DNA of 45,257 nt from Candidatus Halocynthiibacter alkanivorans (GTDB lineage: Bacteria; Pseudomonadota; Alphaproteobacteria; Rhodobacterales; Rhodobacteraceae), in the NCBI RefSeq assembly GCF_003333265.1, contig NZ_QOLB01000138.1:1-45257 (forward strand), read 5' to 3'. This document shows, one piece after another, positions 8,128 to 17,663 of the stretch; position 1 is the stretch's first letter; each line of letters opens with the position of its first letter. The notes under the pieces are model-generated. The model was not told where the DNA came from, did not search any database, and was given only the letters and a program-made list of their open reading frames with translations. A program made the position numbers and the translations under genes.

Positions 8128-9147
8128 ATGACGGCGTTAAAAGAATTTGAGCGGCTTGAGGCCACCGGGCTATGGCGACCAGATGACCAGCAGCAGCGCA
8201 TAAATGTGCTTTTGTTTCTGGGCGATGCGACACTGGTGATCTCGGATATGAAGGAAATGGCGCTCAGCCACTGGTCCCTGCCTGCACTTGAACGGATCAA
8301 TCCCGGCCCCGCACGCCCGGCGCTCTACCGGCCCGGCGATCAATGCGATGAAACGCTGGAAATTAGCGACGAAACCATGATCGAAGCCATCGAGCGTATC
8401 CACGCCGCGATTGAGCGCAGCCGGCCCCATCCCGGCCGCCTGCGCGGGGCGATACTGTGGGGCAGTTTTGCCCTTGTCGCCGGCCTGTCGCTGTTCTGGC
8501 TGCCGGGCGCAATGATCCGCTACACCGCTTCTGTTGTGCCCGATGTCACCCGCAGCAGCATCAGCACTGGTCTGCTGAACAACATCCGTCGCGTATCGGG
8601 AAAACCCTGTCAGGGCGAAGGCAGCACCGCCGCGCTGGCGACACTGCAGAACCGCTTGCGCGGCGGGCGCAGCGGCCAGATCCTGGTCATCGCCAACAGC
8701 GTGCCGGCCTCGCTGCACCTGCCGGACGGCACCATGCTGATCAACCGGACCATGATCGAAGATGTCGACAGCCCCGATGTTCTGGCCGGGTATATTCTGG
8801 CAGAAGACCTGCGCGCCAGCGCCAGTGATCCGCTGGTCGATATGTTAAACAGCACCGGGCTGATCAGCGCGTTCCGCCTGCTGACCACCGGGAAAATTCC
8901 TGACCCGGCGCTGGACACTTATTCTGAGACGCTGTTGAGCCGTTATCAGTCGCCGGTTGAAAACCTGGCGCTGCTTGCGGCCTTCAAAGAGGCCGGCGTG
9001 TCTTCGACACCTTATGCCTATGCCATCGACATCACCGGCGAAGCAACATTGCCGCTGATCGAGGCTGACCCGGTGCCCGCCGCCGCAGCGCGCCCGGTGA
9101 TGCGCGACAGTGAATGGGTTGCATTGCAGGGGATCTGCGGCGAGTAA
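8128..9147 (+). CDS. Membrane protein resembling an M48 peptidase without metal ligands
   Basis: 339-residue protein not assigned to a named family. The first 105 residues are cytosolic and mixed alpha/beta, followed by one clear membrane helix (about 108-127, ILWGSFALVAGLSLFWLPGA) and a roughly 200-residue C-terminal domain. In that domain LPDGTMLINRTMIED followed by DVLAGYILAEDLRA has the spacing of the active-site region of M48 (HtpX/BepA-type) peptidases, where one expects LPGG...ELA.VLAHEIGH. The HExxH is absent (AEDLR), so catalysis by zinc is not expected. Start ATG at 8128 lacks a strong ribosome site. It may be a scaffold derived from a peptidase; function unknown. Confidence 0.65.
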   Translation: MTALKEFERLEATGLWRPDDQQQRINVLLFLGDATLVISDMKEMALSHWSLPALERINPGPARPALYRPGDQCDETLEISDETMIEAIERIHAAIERSRPHPGRLRGAILWGSFALVAGLSLFWLPGAMIRYTASVVPDVTRSSISTGLLNNIRRVSGKPCQGEGSTAALATLQNRLRGGRSGQILVIANSVPASLHLPDGTMLINRTMIEDVDSPDVLAGYILAEDLRASASDPLVDMLNSTGLISAFRLLTTGKIPDPALDTYSETLLSRYQSPVENLALLAAFKEAGVSSTPYAYAIDITGEATLPLIEADPVPAAAARPVMRDSEWVALQGICGE

Positions 9148-9191
9148 GCCCCGGTGATCACGCGGAAGCAGGCCCTGCGGCCGGCACAGGT

Positions 9192-10217
9192 TCAGCGGCG
9201 GAAAAACGCGTCGCTGAAACCGGCGGCACGCACCTGGATCAGCGCCCGGTTCAAATCGGCCTGGGTGGAGATCGGCCCGGCAAATACGATTTGCAAAGAC
9301 TGGCCCTTGCGCGAGACCTTTGCGCGGCTGACCGGCAAGCCAAGCGCCTGAAGCCGGCGTACGGTATTGGTCGCATTGCGCGCATCGCCAAATGTTGCGA
9401 CCTGCACGAAGCGGTATCCGCCGCCGCTGGTTACCGGAGCAGCCTTTTCCGAAGCTGAGGCCACTGGCGCCGATTTGCTCGAGATAAGTGTCGGCACCTG
9501 CGCCGCGCGCACAACCTGGGCCACCGGCGCGCCGCTCCCGATCAGGCGACGCGGCACGGTCTGGGTCCAGACCTGATTCATCTGCGCTTCACCCCGCGCG
9601 GTCTGCCCGCCCCGTTGTGGGTTCAGACGTCCATCGATGAAGGCCTGGCGATATCCGGACGGCACAGTAATTTTCACCACCGGCAGCGGTGGCGCTATGG
9701 CCACAGCCATCACCGGGCTTGCAGGTCTGACGGCTGGCGGCGCGGTATAGATCGCCGGGGCGCGCACGGGCGCGACAGCCGGCAGCGCGCTCACCGGGCG
9801 GGCCGCCACAGACGGCGCCGGGCGCGGTACGTTGCGCACAGTCCGAACCGGTTCAGCCGGCCGCTCAATGCGAAGCACAGGTATTGAAGGTGTCAGCACA
9901 GGCGCTGCCGTAATCGCAGCGCCCACAGGTGCGGCGCCGGCTGTGGCACTTGCCGCCAGTTCAGACGCGCTCAGACTTGGCTTGAACCCGCACAACAGGT
10001 CTTTGTTGCGCCTGACCCGCGGCACCCAGTTCACAGCACCTGCGAACCCGGCACGCACATAGACGCAGCCCCGGCTGTCAACATATTGGGTGCCCGTATA
10101 TCCGGACGGGGGGAATTCTGCTGGTTGTTCCGCGTCGCGCAGTTTCTCCGCCTGCGCAACGCCGAATGATAACAGCACGGTCAAGAAAGTGACCGGTATC
10201 CATCGCATTGCCTGCAT
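9192..10217 (-). CDS. Exported SPOR-domain protein
   Basis: 341-residue protein with a signal peptide (about 1-23, ending VAQA) and a conserved N-terminal segment with two Cys (SRGCVYVRAGF and LLCGFKPSL). A long Pro/Ala/Val-rich linker (about 90-260) leads to a C-terminal SPOR domain (about 264-341, starting GYRFVQVATFGDARNATNTVRRLQ at the usual position; core elements YRFVQVATF and VFAGPISTQADL). SPOR domains bind denuded peptidoglycan at division sites, so this is likely a periplasmic cell-wall or division factor. The ATG at 10217 has AGAGG 7 nt upstream, better than the in-frame ATG at 10208. An 18-bp palindrome lies directly upstream. Confidence 0.88.
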   Translation of the reverse strand: MQAMRWIPVTFLTVLLSFGVAQAEKLRDAEQPAEFPPSGYTGTQYVDSRGCVYVRAGFAGAVNWVPRVRRNKDLLCGFKPSLSASELAASATAGAAPVGAAITAAPVLTPSIPVLRIERPAEPVRTVRNVPRPAPSVAARPVSALPAVAPVRAPAIYTAPPAVRPASPVMAVAIAPPLPVVKITVPSGYRQAFIDGRLNPQRGGQTARGEAQMNQVWTQTVPRRLIGSGAPVAQVVRAAQVPTLISSKSAPVASASEKAAPVTSGGGYRFVQVATFGDARNATNTVRRLQALGLPVSRAKVSRKGQSLQIVFAGPISTQADLNRALIQVRAAGFSDAFFRR

Positions 10218-10227
10218 AATGTGCCTC

Positions 10228-10245
10228 TACACAATATATTGTGTA
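10228..10245. promoter_or_regulatory. 18-bp perfect palindrome upstream of the SPOR gene
   Basis: TACACAATATATTGTGTA is identical to its own reverse complement. It is 11-28 bp before the SPOR gene start and AT-rich against GC-rich surroundings. It could be an operator for a dimeric repressor overlapping the promoter, or form a short hairpin in the leader. Which of the two is unknown. Confidence 0.5.
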
Positions 10246-10296
10246 AGGATGCCGCAACAATCACGTTATGTAAATGGGTTTCGCCGCAATGGCGCC

Positions 10297-10929
10297 TTAT
10301 TTTGTGCCAAACATGCGATCGCCCGCATCGCCCAGACCTGGCACAATATAGCCTTTCTCGTTCAGCTTCTCGTCCACAGAGGCGGTCACGATCGGTACAT
10401 CCGGGTGCGCTTCTTTCATCCGCGCGATACCCTCAGGGGCGGCCAGCAGGCAAAGAAAGCGGATATTCGTTGCGCCCGCTTTCTTCAGCATATCCACCGC
10501 TGCAACCGAACTGTTGCCGGTGGCCAGCATAGGATCAACCGCGATCACCACCCGGTTTTCCATCGCTTCGGGCACTTTGAAATAATACTCAACTGGCTGC
10601 AAGGTCTCTTCATCACGATACAGACCGACAAATCCAACACGCGCCGAAGGGATCAGCTCAAGCACACCATCCAGCAAGCCGTTGCCCGCCCGCAGGATCG
10701 AAATCAGCGCCAGTTTCTTGCCTGCAAGAGTTGGTGCTTCCATTTCCTGCATCGGGGTTTGGATCACCTTGGTGGTCATCTCAAGTTCGCGGGTGACCTC
10801 ATAGGCCAGCAGTTGCGAAATTTCGCGCAACAACTGACGGAACTCGCCGGTCGAGGTTTTCTTGTCACGCATAATGGTCAGCTTGTGCTGAACCAGCGGG
10901 TGATCAACTACGGTCAGATGGGCGCTCAT
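10297..10929 (-). CDS. upp: Uracil phosphoribosyltransferase
   Basis: 210-residue enzyme that joins uracil and PRPP to give UMP. Recognisable parts are the N-terminal [18 protein letters not shown], the PRPP loop [21 protein letters not shown] read in two halves (DPMLATG and SSVAAVD), and the uracil-binding C-terminus [17 protein letters not shown], at family length. Its ATG overlaps the add stop (ATGA), with GGAG 8 nt upstream, so translation is coupled. Last gene of the minus-strand nucleoside-salvage operon; it captures uracil released by the phosphorylase step. Confidence 0.96.
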   Translation of the reverse strand: MSAHLTVVDHPLVQHKLTIMRDKKTSTGEFRQLLREISQLLAYEVTRELEMTTKVIQTPMQEMEAPTLAGKKLALISILRAGNGLLDGVLELIPSARVGFVGLYRDEETLQPVEYYFKVPEAMENRVVIAVDPMLATGNSSVAAVDMLKKAGATNIRFLCLLAAPEGIARMKEAHPDVPIVTASVDEKLNEKGYIVPGLGDAGDRMFGTK

Positions 10930-11909
10930 GCGGCTGTCTCCAATCTCTTTTTCACTTTGGTGCGGGTCGCCTCGTCGCAGAAAGCCGCCTCAATGGCGGT
11001 CTTGTTGAGTGCGGCGAAATCCGCCTGATCCCAACCAAACGCGCGGTTGAGCTGTTCATATTCATTCACCATGCTGGTGTGGAAAAACGGTGGATCATCG
11101 GTGGACACCGTGACCTTGACACCGCGCGCCCTGAGCTTGGCGATCGGATGGGATGACCAGTCGGGATAAACACCCAGCGAAACGTTGGAGCCGGGGCAAA
11201 CTTCAAGCACCGTGCCACGCGCAGCCAACTCATCAACCAGACCCAGGTCCTCAATGGCGCGCACGCCGTGGCCGACACGTTCGGCGCGCAGATCGTCAAT
11301 CGCTTCGCGCACGCTTTCCGGCCCGCCCCATTCACCGGCATGCGCTGTGATGCGCAACCCGGCTTCGCGTGCCATGTCAAAGGACCAGGCAAAATCGCGC
11401 AGACTGCCGGCGCTTTCATCGCCGCCAATGCCATAGCCGGTGACAAAATCCCCGGCAGTTTCGGCCGCACATTTAGCGGTTTCGCGCGCCTTATCGGGAC
11501 CAAAATGACGGATGCAGGTCACGATGCCCTTCAGGATAATACCGTCCTGCGCTTCGGCCTCAGCCGCCGCTTCCTGAATCGCGTGCAGATATTCCTTCCA
11601 CGCCCCCAGATCCCGGCCACCGCAAAAATCCGGCGACATGAACGTTTCGGCATAGACCACACCGTTTTCCGCACATTCACTCAGGATGGCGCGGGTCAGA
11701 CGGTAAAAATCCATTGGGCTCTGCAACACTTCTGTCGCGGCCTCATAGACTCGCAGGAAATCGATGAAATCCGTATGCGCGTAATGGCCGTTTGCATCAA
11801 AAACGCCGTCCAGGTTGACGTTTTTTTCCTTGGCCAGACCACGGATAAATTTGGGCGGCGCCGCGCCTTCCAGATGCAGATGCAACTCAACTTTGGGTAA
11901 ATCTCGCAT
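10926..11909 (-). CDS. add: Adenosine deaminase
   Basis: 327-residue zinc hydrolase of the amidohydrolase fold converting adenosine and deoxyadenosine to the inosine forms. Metal and catalytic residues are visible: HLHLEG near the N-terminus, the HAGE motif ([10 protein letters not shown]) and STDDPPFF near the C-terminus. [14 protein letters not shown] and the substrate segment [10 protein letters not shown] fit adenosine rather than adenine deaminase, though misassignment within the family is possible. Two bp separate it from the deoB stop; GGAAGGAG precedes the ATG. It overlaps upp by 4 bp. Confidence 0.92.
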   Translation of the reverse strand: MRDLPKVELHLHLEGAAPPKFIRGLAKEKNVNLDGVFDANGHYAHTDFIDFLRVYEAATEVLQSPMDFYRLTRAILSECAENGVVYAETFMSPDFCGGRDLGAWKEYLHAIQEAAAEAEAQDGIILKGIVTCIRHFGPDKARETAKCAAETAGDFVTGYGIGGDESAGSLRDFAWSFDMAREAGLRITAHAGEWGGPESVREAIDDLRAERVGHGVRAIEDLGLVDELAARGTVLEVCPGSNVSLGVYPDWSSHPIAKLRARGVKVTVSTDDPPFFHTSMVNEYEQLNRAFGWDQADFAALNKTAIEAAFCDEATRTKVKKRLETAA

Positions 11910-11911
11910 GA

Positions 11912-13111
11912 TTACAAAAAGCTCCTTCCCGACCCGCTGGCCGTAATGTCGAGATGCGCCGCAACTGTGGCGGCAACATCGGTAAATTGCAGCAGGCCTG
12001 CCTGACCTGCGCCAAGCCCGTGCACCAGAACCGGCACCCGCTCCCGGGTGTGGTCGGTGCCAGACCAGCTGGGGTCATTGCCATGGTCCGCCGTAAACAG
12101 GATCATGTCACCGGGACGCGCTTTGGCAAAGACACGGGGCAGCTGGCTGTCAAACCACTCCAGCGCCGCGGCATAGCCCTCAACATCGCGCCGGTGGCCA
12201 TAGAGACTGTCAAACTCAACAAAATTGGCGAATGTCAGCGACCCGTCTTCGGCCTCATCCATCAGATCCACCAGATGCTCCATCAGCACCTCATCCGGAC
12301 CTTTGCGCACTTCATCAATGCCCTGCATCGAAAAAATATCGCCGATCTTGCCGATGGCATAGACTTTGCGGCCTGCGGATTTCGCCCAGTCACACATTGT
12401 TGGCGACGGCAGGGCAATGGCATAATCATGACGGTTCACGGTGCGGGTAAAACCGTTTTGGACATCACCGGTAAACGGGCGCGCAATCACCCGGCCGACT
12501 TTCATATCATGCAGAACCGGCGCCACGTCCCGGCACAGGCGCAAGAGCCGCTCCAGCCCGAAATGCTCTTCATGCGCTGCAATCTGAAACACGCTGTCGG
12601 CAGAGGTATAACAGATCGGCCAGCCCGACTGGATGTGCTCGTCGCCCAGCTCATCAATGATCGCGGTGCCCGGCGCATGTTTGTTGCCCAATATGCCGTC
12701 AACACCGGCCGCCTGCGCAACAAAATGCGCCAGAGTGGCTGGAAAGCTCGGCACTGTATCTTCAAAGTAATGCCAGTCCCAGGGCACCGGCACGCCGGCA
12801 AGTTCCCAGTGGCCCGACGGGGTGTCTTTGCCTTTTGAGATCTCAGTCGCCGCGCCCCAAAGCCCCCGGGGCTCGCCCCCTAACCCGGGCGCATCTTCGC
12901 CACAGGACAGGTGGATCGCGGCGCCAAGGCCCAGCGCGTCCAGATTTGGCAGTTTCAGCGGACCGCTTTCCCGCGTCGCCGCACAGGTCTGCGCGATGTG
13001 CAAAAGCGTATTGGCGCCGGTGTCGGGCAATTTGCTGTTGAAAAACTGATCAGCATCCGGCGCAGCACCACATCCGACACTGTCCATCACGACAACAAAA
13101 GCCCGGCTCAT
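11912..13111 (-). CDS. deoB: Phosphopentomutase
   Basis: 399-residue Mn-dependent phosphopentomutase of the alkaline-phosphatase superfamily, interconverting (deoxy)ribose 1- and 5-phosphates. Motifs include DSVGCGAAPDADQF at the N-terminus (first metal ligand and family signature), GHWELAGVP, and the C-terminal metal block TADHGNDPSWSGTDHTRE. Length matches the family. Its ATG overlaps the deoA stop by 4 bp (ATGA), which links it to the phosphorylase that supplies its substrate. Confidence 0.96.
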   Translation of the reverse strand: MSRAFVVVMDSVGCGAAPDADQFFNSKLPDTGANTLLHIAQTCAATRESGPLKLPNLDALGLGAAIHLSCGEDAPGLGGEPRGLWGAATEISKGKDTPSGHWELAGVPVPWDWHYFEDTVPSFPATLAHFVAQAAGVDGILGNKHAPGTAIIDELGDEHIQSGWPICYTSADSVFQIAAHEEHFGLERLLRLCRDVAPVLHDMKVGRVIARPFTGDVQNGFTRTVNRHDYAIALPSPTMCDWAKSAGRKVYAIGKIGDIFSMQGIDEVRKGPDEVLMEHLVDLMDEAEDGSLTFANFVEFDSLYGHRRDVEGYAAALEWFDSQLPRVFAKARPGDMILFTADHGNDPSWSGTDHTRERVPVLVHGLGAGQAGLLQFTDVAATVAAHLDITASGSGRSFL

Positions 13112-14418
13112 GGTCGCACACTCCCGAGCACAAGATCCGGCACGTCAACCGGACCAGTGCCCAGGGTAACGCCAGAGCGAACCGCAGCCTCGGCAATATC
13201 GGCGGCCTCAGGACTGGCGGCGTGAACCCGGCAAATCAGATCTCCGCGCGCCAGCGGGTCCCCCAACTCGACCATGGCAGAAATGCCAACGGAGGGGTCA
13301 ATCACGTCACCACCCCGCAAACGTCCACCGCCAAGATTGACCACGGCCAGCCCCAGCTTTTCTCCGTCAATAGCCATGACATACCCGTCACTTGAGGCCA
13401 GCACGTCGCGCTGTTCCGGCGCAGCTGGCAGCCGGTCGCGCCAACGTTCCACAAAATCAGCGGGGGCGCCCAGCGCGGCCACCATGCGGCCAAACCGTTC
13501 CGCGGCAGCCCCGTCCTGCAGCACCGACAACACCTGGTCACTCGCGGCCTTTGCATCATCGGCCTGGCCGGCGAGCACCAGCAGTTCACCGCCGAGTTTG
13601 GCCGTGAGCTTGCAGATGCGGCTGTCCACATTGCCCGACGTCAGCGCCTTCATCACCTCGACGATTTCAAGCGCGTTGCCCAGCGACGGGCACAAAGGCT
13701 GATCCATCTCGGTCAGGAACGCCGCCGTGCGACAGCCGGCGCTGTTCGCCGTGCTCACCAGCGACTGCGCCAGTTCACGTGCTTCATCGACGGTTTTCAT
13801 GAATGCCCCGGACCCGACTTTGACATCCAGGACCAGCGCGTCCAGACCTGCGGCCAGTTTTTTGGAGAGAATAGACGCGGTGATCAGATCAACGCTTGCC
13901 ACCGTCCCGGTCACATCGCGCACCGCGTAAAGCCGTTTGTCTGCAGGCGCGATTGCGCCGGTGGCCGATACGATGGCGCAGCCGACCGTTTCAACAATCT
14001 CCCGGAACCGGGGCTCTGACACCTCGGATACAAAGCCAGGGATGGCGTCGAGCTTGTCGAGCGTGCCGCCGGTGTGCCCCAGCCCGCGCCCTGACACCAT
14101 CGGCACATAGGCGCCCATCGCCGCCAGCGCCGGTGCCAGCAACAGCGAGACTGAATCTCCGACGCCGCCAGTGGAATGTTTATCAATCGCCGGCCCCGGC
14201 AGATCCCACTGCATAACGTCGCCGCTGTCCCGCATGGCCAGCGTCAGCGCCACCCGGTCCGGATCGCTCATCCCGTTCAGCAAAGCGGCCATGGCAAAGG
14301 CCCCGGCCTGCGCATCCGTGACCGCGCCCGATGCCAGACCATTGGCAAACCAGGTCAGTTCATTGCTGTCGAGGGCCTCTTTGTTCCGCAGGCGGGTGAT
14401 GATTGCGCGCGCGTCCAT
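13108..14418 (-). CDS. deoA: Thymidine phosphorylase
   Basis: 436-residue pyrimidine-nucleoside phosphorylase releasing thymine (or uracil) and deoxyribose 1-phosphate. Phosphate-binding KHSTGGVGDS and the loop GRGLGHTGGTLDKLDA are intact. An N-terminal helical domain (about 1-65), the central glycosyltransferase-3 domain and the C-terminal PYNP domain are all present. The ATG at 14418 (MDARAIITRL) is preferred over an upstream in-frame start at 14499 because that would run through the cdd gene. GGAAAG lies about 9 nt before it, and only 4 bp separate it from the cdd stop. Confidence 0.95.
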   Translation of the reverse strand: MDARAIITRLRNKEALDSNELTWFANGLASGAVTDAQAGAFAMAALLNGMSDPDRVALTLAMRDSGDVMQWDLPGPAIDKHSTGGVGDSVSLLLAPALAAMGAYVPMVSGRGLGHTGGTLDKLDAIPGFVSEVSEPRFREIVETVGCAIVSATGAIAPADKRLYAVRDVTGTVASVDLITASILSKKLAAGLDALVLDVKVGSGAFMKTVDEARELAQSLVSTANSAGCRTAAFLTEMDQPLCPSLGNALEIVEVMKALTSGNVDSRICKLTAKLGGELLVLAGQADDAKAASDQVLSVLQDGAAAERFGRMVAALGAPADFVERWRDRLPAAPEQRDVLASSDGYVMAIDGEKLGLAVVNLGGGRLRGGDVIDPSVGISAMVELGDPLARGDLICRVHAASPEAADIAEAAVRSGVTLGTGPVDVPDLVLGSVRP

Positions 14419-14422
14419 CGGT

Positions 14423-14812
14423 TCAGCTTTCCATATGTTCTGGGGCAAAGGCGCCGGGTAACAGATCCCCAACCGCCATTTCCCGGCGCTCACCGGCAAT
14501 GGTGGCCATGGTCACCGGCACATCGTGGCGCGCGAACTCGGCCAGCTTCTGACGGCAGCCGCCGCAGGGGCTGATTGGCATCGGGCAATCGGCGATGACG
14601 ACAACTTCGGTGATCTCGCTCTCTCCGGCGGCCACCATCGCCGCGATCGCCCCGGCCTCGGCGCAGGTGCCTTCCGGGTAGGCGGCATTTTCCACATTGC
14701 ACCCGACAAAGACCGCGCCCGATTTTGACCGCAGCGCCGCCCCGACTTTAAATTTTGAATAGGGCGCATAGGCCCGTTCACGCACCTCAGTGGCAGCTTG
14801 TAAAAGCGACAT
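14423..14812 (-). CDS. cdd: Cytidine deaminase
   Basis: 129-residue zinc enzyme deaminating cytidine and deoxycytidine. It has the tetrameric, three-Cys type of site: CNVENAAYPEGTCAEAGA with the CAE motif (Cys ligand and catalytic Glu) and PCGGCRQ supplying the other two Cys. The start at ATG 14812 has GAGG 7 nt upstream; a GTG at 14818 is too close to that site. First gene of the salvage operon; it feeds uridine to the phosphorylase. Confidence 0.95.
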   Translation of the reverse strand: MSLLQAATEVRERAYAPYSKFKVGAALRSKSGAVFVGCNVENAAYPEGTCAEAGAIAAMVAAGESEITEVVVIADCPMPISPCGGCRQKLAEFARHDVPVTMATIAGERREMAVGDLLPGAFAPEHMES

Positions 14813-14818
14813 GACCAC

Positions 14819-14988
14819 ACCTCATTTTTTGACTGTTTGGTCCACACTGAGGCTGATGTCAAAAGGATGCAAGAGGCGCAACCGCGAAATCGCCTCCCAA
14901 CGCTCGCTTTCCCCGGCCGCAGCCTTGACCCAGAGGCATTTCGGGCAGATAGTTTAAAGTTAAACAATCTTTATTCAGAGGCAGCGAC
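14819..14988. promoter_or_regulatory. Divergent promoter region cdd / maeB
   Basis: The spacer between two divergent starts. A TTGACA box reading toward cdd (14862 down to 14857) resembles a -35 element, but the matching -10 is poor. Near maeB, GTTTAAAGTTAAAC (14952-14965) is a 6-2-6 inverted repeat in AT-rich DNA about 24 bp before the start, a plausible operator. No regulator can be named. Confidence 0.4.
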
Positions 14989-17268
14989 GTGACCGAAAAA
15001 CGCAAAGATTCTCTGCGCCAGGCGGCGCTGGATTACCACGAATTCCCCAAGCCGGGAAAACTTGAAATCCGTGCCACCAAACCGCTCGCCAATGGCCGGG
15101 ACCTCAGCCGGGCCTATTCCCCCGGCGTCGCCGAAGCCTGTCTTGACATCAAAGCCGATCCCGAAACCGCCAGCAAATACACCATCCGCGGCAATCTGGT
15201 GGCGGTCGTCACCAATGGCACGGCGGTGCTGGGCCTTGGCAACATCGGTGCCATAGCCTCCAAACCAGTGATGGAAGGCAAGGCGGTTCTGTTCAAGAAA
15301 TTCGCCAACATCGACTGTTTTGACATTGAACTGAACGAAAGCGATCCGGAAAAGCTCGCGGACATTGTCTGTGCAATGGAACCAACCTTTGGCGCCATCA
15401 ACCTGGAAGACATCAAAGCGCCCGAGTGTTTCATCGTCGAGGAAATTTGCCGCAAGCGTATGAACATTCCCGTGTTCCATGATGATCAGCACGGCACCGC
15501 GATTGTGGTCGGGGCCGCAGCAACCAATGCGCTGCACGTGTCCGGCAAAAAATTCGAAGACATCAAACTGGTGTCCACCGGTGGTGGCGCTGCTGGCATC
15601 GCCTGTCTGAACATGTTGCTGAAACTCGGCGTAAAACGCGAAAACGTATTCCTCTGCGACCTCAGCGGGCTGGTCTATGAGGGGCGCGAAGAAGAAATGA
15701 CGCCGCAAAAGGCAGCGTTTGCCCAGCCTGGCGGTCCGCGCGACCTGGCCGATGTTATTGAAGGCGCCGACATGTTCCTCGGCCTCTCCGGCCCCGGTGT
15801 GCTGAGCGCAGAAATGGTCGCCAAAATGACCCGCCGCCCGATCATCTTCGCGCTGGCCAATCCCAACCCTGAAATCATGCCCGAGGACGCGCGCGCAGTT
15901 GCGCCGGACGCCATCATCGCCACCGGCCGATCTGATTTCCCCAACCAGGTCAACAACGTCCTGTGTTTTCCCTTCATTTTCCGCGGCGCGCTGGATGTGG
16001 CCGCGACAGAGATCAATGATGAGATGAAACTGGCCTGCATTGCCGGCATCGCCGCGTTGGCACGCGAAACAACCAGCGCCGAAGCCGCCGCCGCCTATCG
16101 CGGTGAGCAGATGACCTTTGGCGAAGACTATCTGATTCCCAAACCGTTTGACCCGCGCCTGATGGGGGTGGTGGCCACTGCCGTTGCAAAGGCGGCGATG
16201 AAAAGCGGCGTTGCCAAACGGCCGCTGGCCTCAATCGAAGAATACAAAGCCGAACTGGACCGCTCCGTGTTCAAGTCTGCTTTGATCATGCGTCCTGTTT
16301 TTGAAGCCGCCGCCACAGCAGAGCGTTCTATCGTATTTGCCGAGGGCGAAGATGAGCGGGTGTTGCGCGCGGCAAACGCGATGATTGAAGACACCACTGA
16401 CAGGCCCATTCTGATTGGCCGTCCGGATGTGATTGCCATGCGCGCAGAACGCGCCGGCCTGTCCATTCGCCCCGGCGAAGATTTCCGCATTGTGAACCCG
16501 GAAAATGATCCCCGCTACCGGGACTACTGGATGGCCTATCACCAGCTGATGGCGCGCGACGGCGTAACACCGGATCTGGCCAAAGCCATCATGCGCACCA
16601 ATACGACCGCGATTGGCGCGATCATGGTGCACCGCGGCGACGCCGACAGCCTGATCTGCGGCACCTTCGGGCAATACCTGTGGCACCTGAAATATGTGAA
16701 CGAAATCCTTGGTTCCCCCAAGCTGCGCCCGGTTGCCGCGCTCAGCCTGATGATCCTCGAAGACGGCCCGCTGTACATCGCCGATACCCATGTGAATCAA
16801 CAGCCTACACCAGAACAAATCGCCGAAACGGCCATTGGCGCCGCGCGCCACGTCCGCCGGTTCGGGGTGACACCAAAAGTGGCGCTGTGCTCTCACTCGC
16901 AGTTTGGCAATCTGGACTGTGACACCGGTCACCGGATGCGCGAAGCCTTGCGTATACTGGATGCCCGGGCCGTCGATTTTGAATACGAAGGCGAAATGCA
17001 CGTGGACGCAGCGCTTGATTCCGACCTGCGCCACCGGATTTTTCCGGACAGCCGGTTTGAAGGCGCGGCCAATGTCCTGGTTTTTGCCAACTCAGACGCC
17101 GCCTCTGCAGTGCGTAACATCCTGAAAATGAAAGGCGGCGGCCTGGAAGTCGGACCCATCCTGATGGGCATGGGCAACCGGGCGCATATTGTGACCTCTT
17201 CAATCACGGCACGCGGACTTCTGAACATGTCCGCCATCGCCGGCACCCCGGTCGCACATTACAGCTGA
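14989..17268 (+). CDS. maeB: NADP-dependent malic enzyme with phosphotransacetylase-like domain
   Basis: 759-residue hybrid malic enzyme that decarboxylates malate to pyruvate with NADP reduction. It has an N-terminal malic domain (about 20-155, [15 protein letters not shown]), an NAD(P)-binding domain (about 165-405, [14 protein letters not shown]; metal site [10 protein letters not shown]) and a phosphotransacetylase-like domain (about 430-750) typical of MaeB, where it is regulatory rather than catalytic. Start is GTG at 14989 with AGAGG 7 nt upstream. Monocistronic, followed by a clear terminator. In an acetyl-CoA-producing cell it supplies pyruvate and NADPH. Confidence 0.95.
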   Translation: MTEKRKDSLRQAALDYHEFPKPGKLEIRATKPLANGRDLSRAYSPGVAEACLDIKADPETASKYTIRGNLVAVVTNGTAVLGLGNIGAIASKPVMEGKAVLFKKFANIDCFDIELNESDPEKLADIVCAMEPTFGAINLEDIKAPECFIVEEICRKRMNIPVFHDDQHGTAIVVGAAATNALHVSGKKFEDIKLVSTGGGAAGIACLNMLLKLGVKRENVFLCDLSGLVYEGREEEMTPQKAAFAQPGGPRDLADVIEGADMFLGLSGPGVLSAEMVAKMTRRPIIFALANPNPEIMPEDARAVAPDAIIATGRSDFPNQVNNVLCFPFIFRGALDVAATEINDEMKLACIAGIAALARETTSAEAAAAYRGEQMTFGEDYLIPKPFDPRLMGVVATAVAKAAMKSGVAKRPLASIEEYKAELDRSVFKSALIMRPVFEAAATAERSIVFAEGEDERVLRAANAMIEDTTDRPILIGRPDVIAMRAERAGLSIRPGEDFRIVNPENDPRYRDYWMAYHQLMARDGVTPDLAKAIMRTNTTAIGAIMVHRGDADSLICGTFGQYLWHLKYVNEILGSPKLRPVAALSLMILEDGPLYIADTHVNQQPTPEQIAETAIGAARHVRRFGVTPKVALCSHSQFGNLDCDTGHRMREALRILDARAVDFEYEGEMHVDAALDSDLRHRIFPDSRFEGAANVLVFANSDAASAVRNILKMKGGGLEVGPILMGMGNRAHIVTSSITARGLLNMSAIAGTPVAHYS

Positions 17269-17287
17269 CCAGGCACGCGACATTTCA

Positions 17288-17320
17288 GCCCGGCTCCTTC
17301 TATTCGGAGCCGGGCGTTTT
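17288..17320 (+). terminator. Rho-independent terminator of maeB
   Basis: Perfect 10-bp stem GCCCGGCTCC (17288-17297) with GGAGCCGGGC (17306-17315), 8-nt loop, then GTTTT. It starts 19 nt after the maeB stop. Confidence 0.9.
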
Positions 17321-17663
17321 CATCCGTCATTTTTGCAGTTTTGAGCTGACATTTTCCGGCCCTGGCGCAGGACCAACACGTCTTGCGCCTGACTGACTCT
17401 CAGCCCGCTTTCAGGCTGCCCAATGCACCCACCTGGGCGCGCAGAGCCCATCCCCCCGATATCCGTGGCATGTGACCAATCCCGGAGCAGACAGCCGTTT
17501 GATTGCTGCGCACAAAGGCGTCAGGAGAAAACCGGAATTCGCGACCAGGTTTTTGCTGGGATTGTTATCGCCAACAGTGGCAAGGTGACTCAGGAGCGAC
17601 AAGATTTCTTGTGATACACCAGCCGGACTTAAAAAAATACCACGGCATAGGGGAGGATTCCGA
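17321..17663 (+). promoter_or_regulatory. Leader and promoter region of prpE
   Basis: 343 bp with no convincing gene; short frames here have no ribosome site or recognisable product. It should hold the prpE promoter. A TTTTGCAGTTTTGAG stretch near 17332 only faintly resembles the TTTGCAAA-type boxes reported for short-chain fatty-acyl regulators. The prpE ribosome site is GGAGG at 17652-17656. Confidence 0.35.

Noticed and set aside
17321-17345. Short-chain fatty-acyl regulator box upstream of prpE
   Set aside because: The TTTTGCAGTTTTGAG stretch matches the TTTGCAAA-type motif too poorly, and no regulator gene is adjacent.
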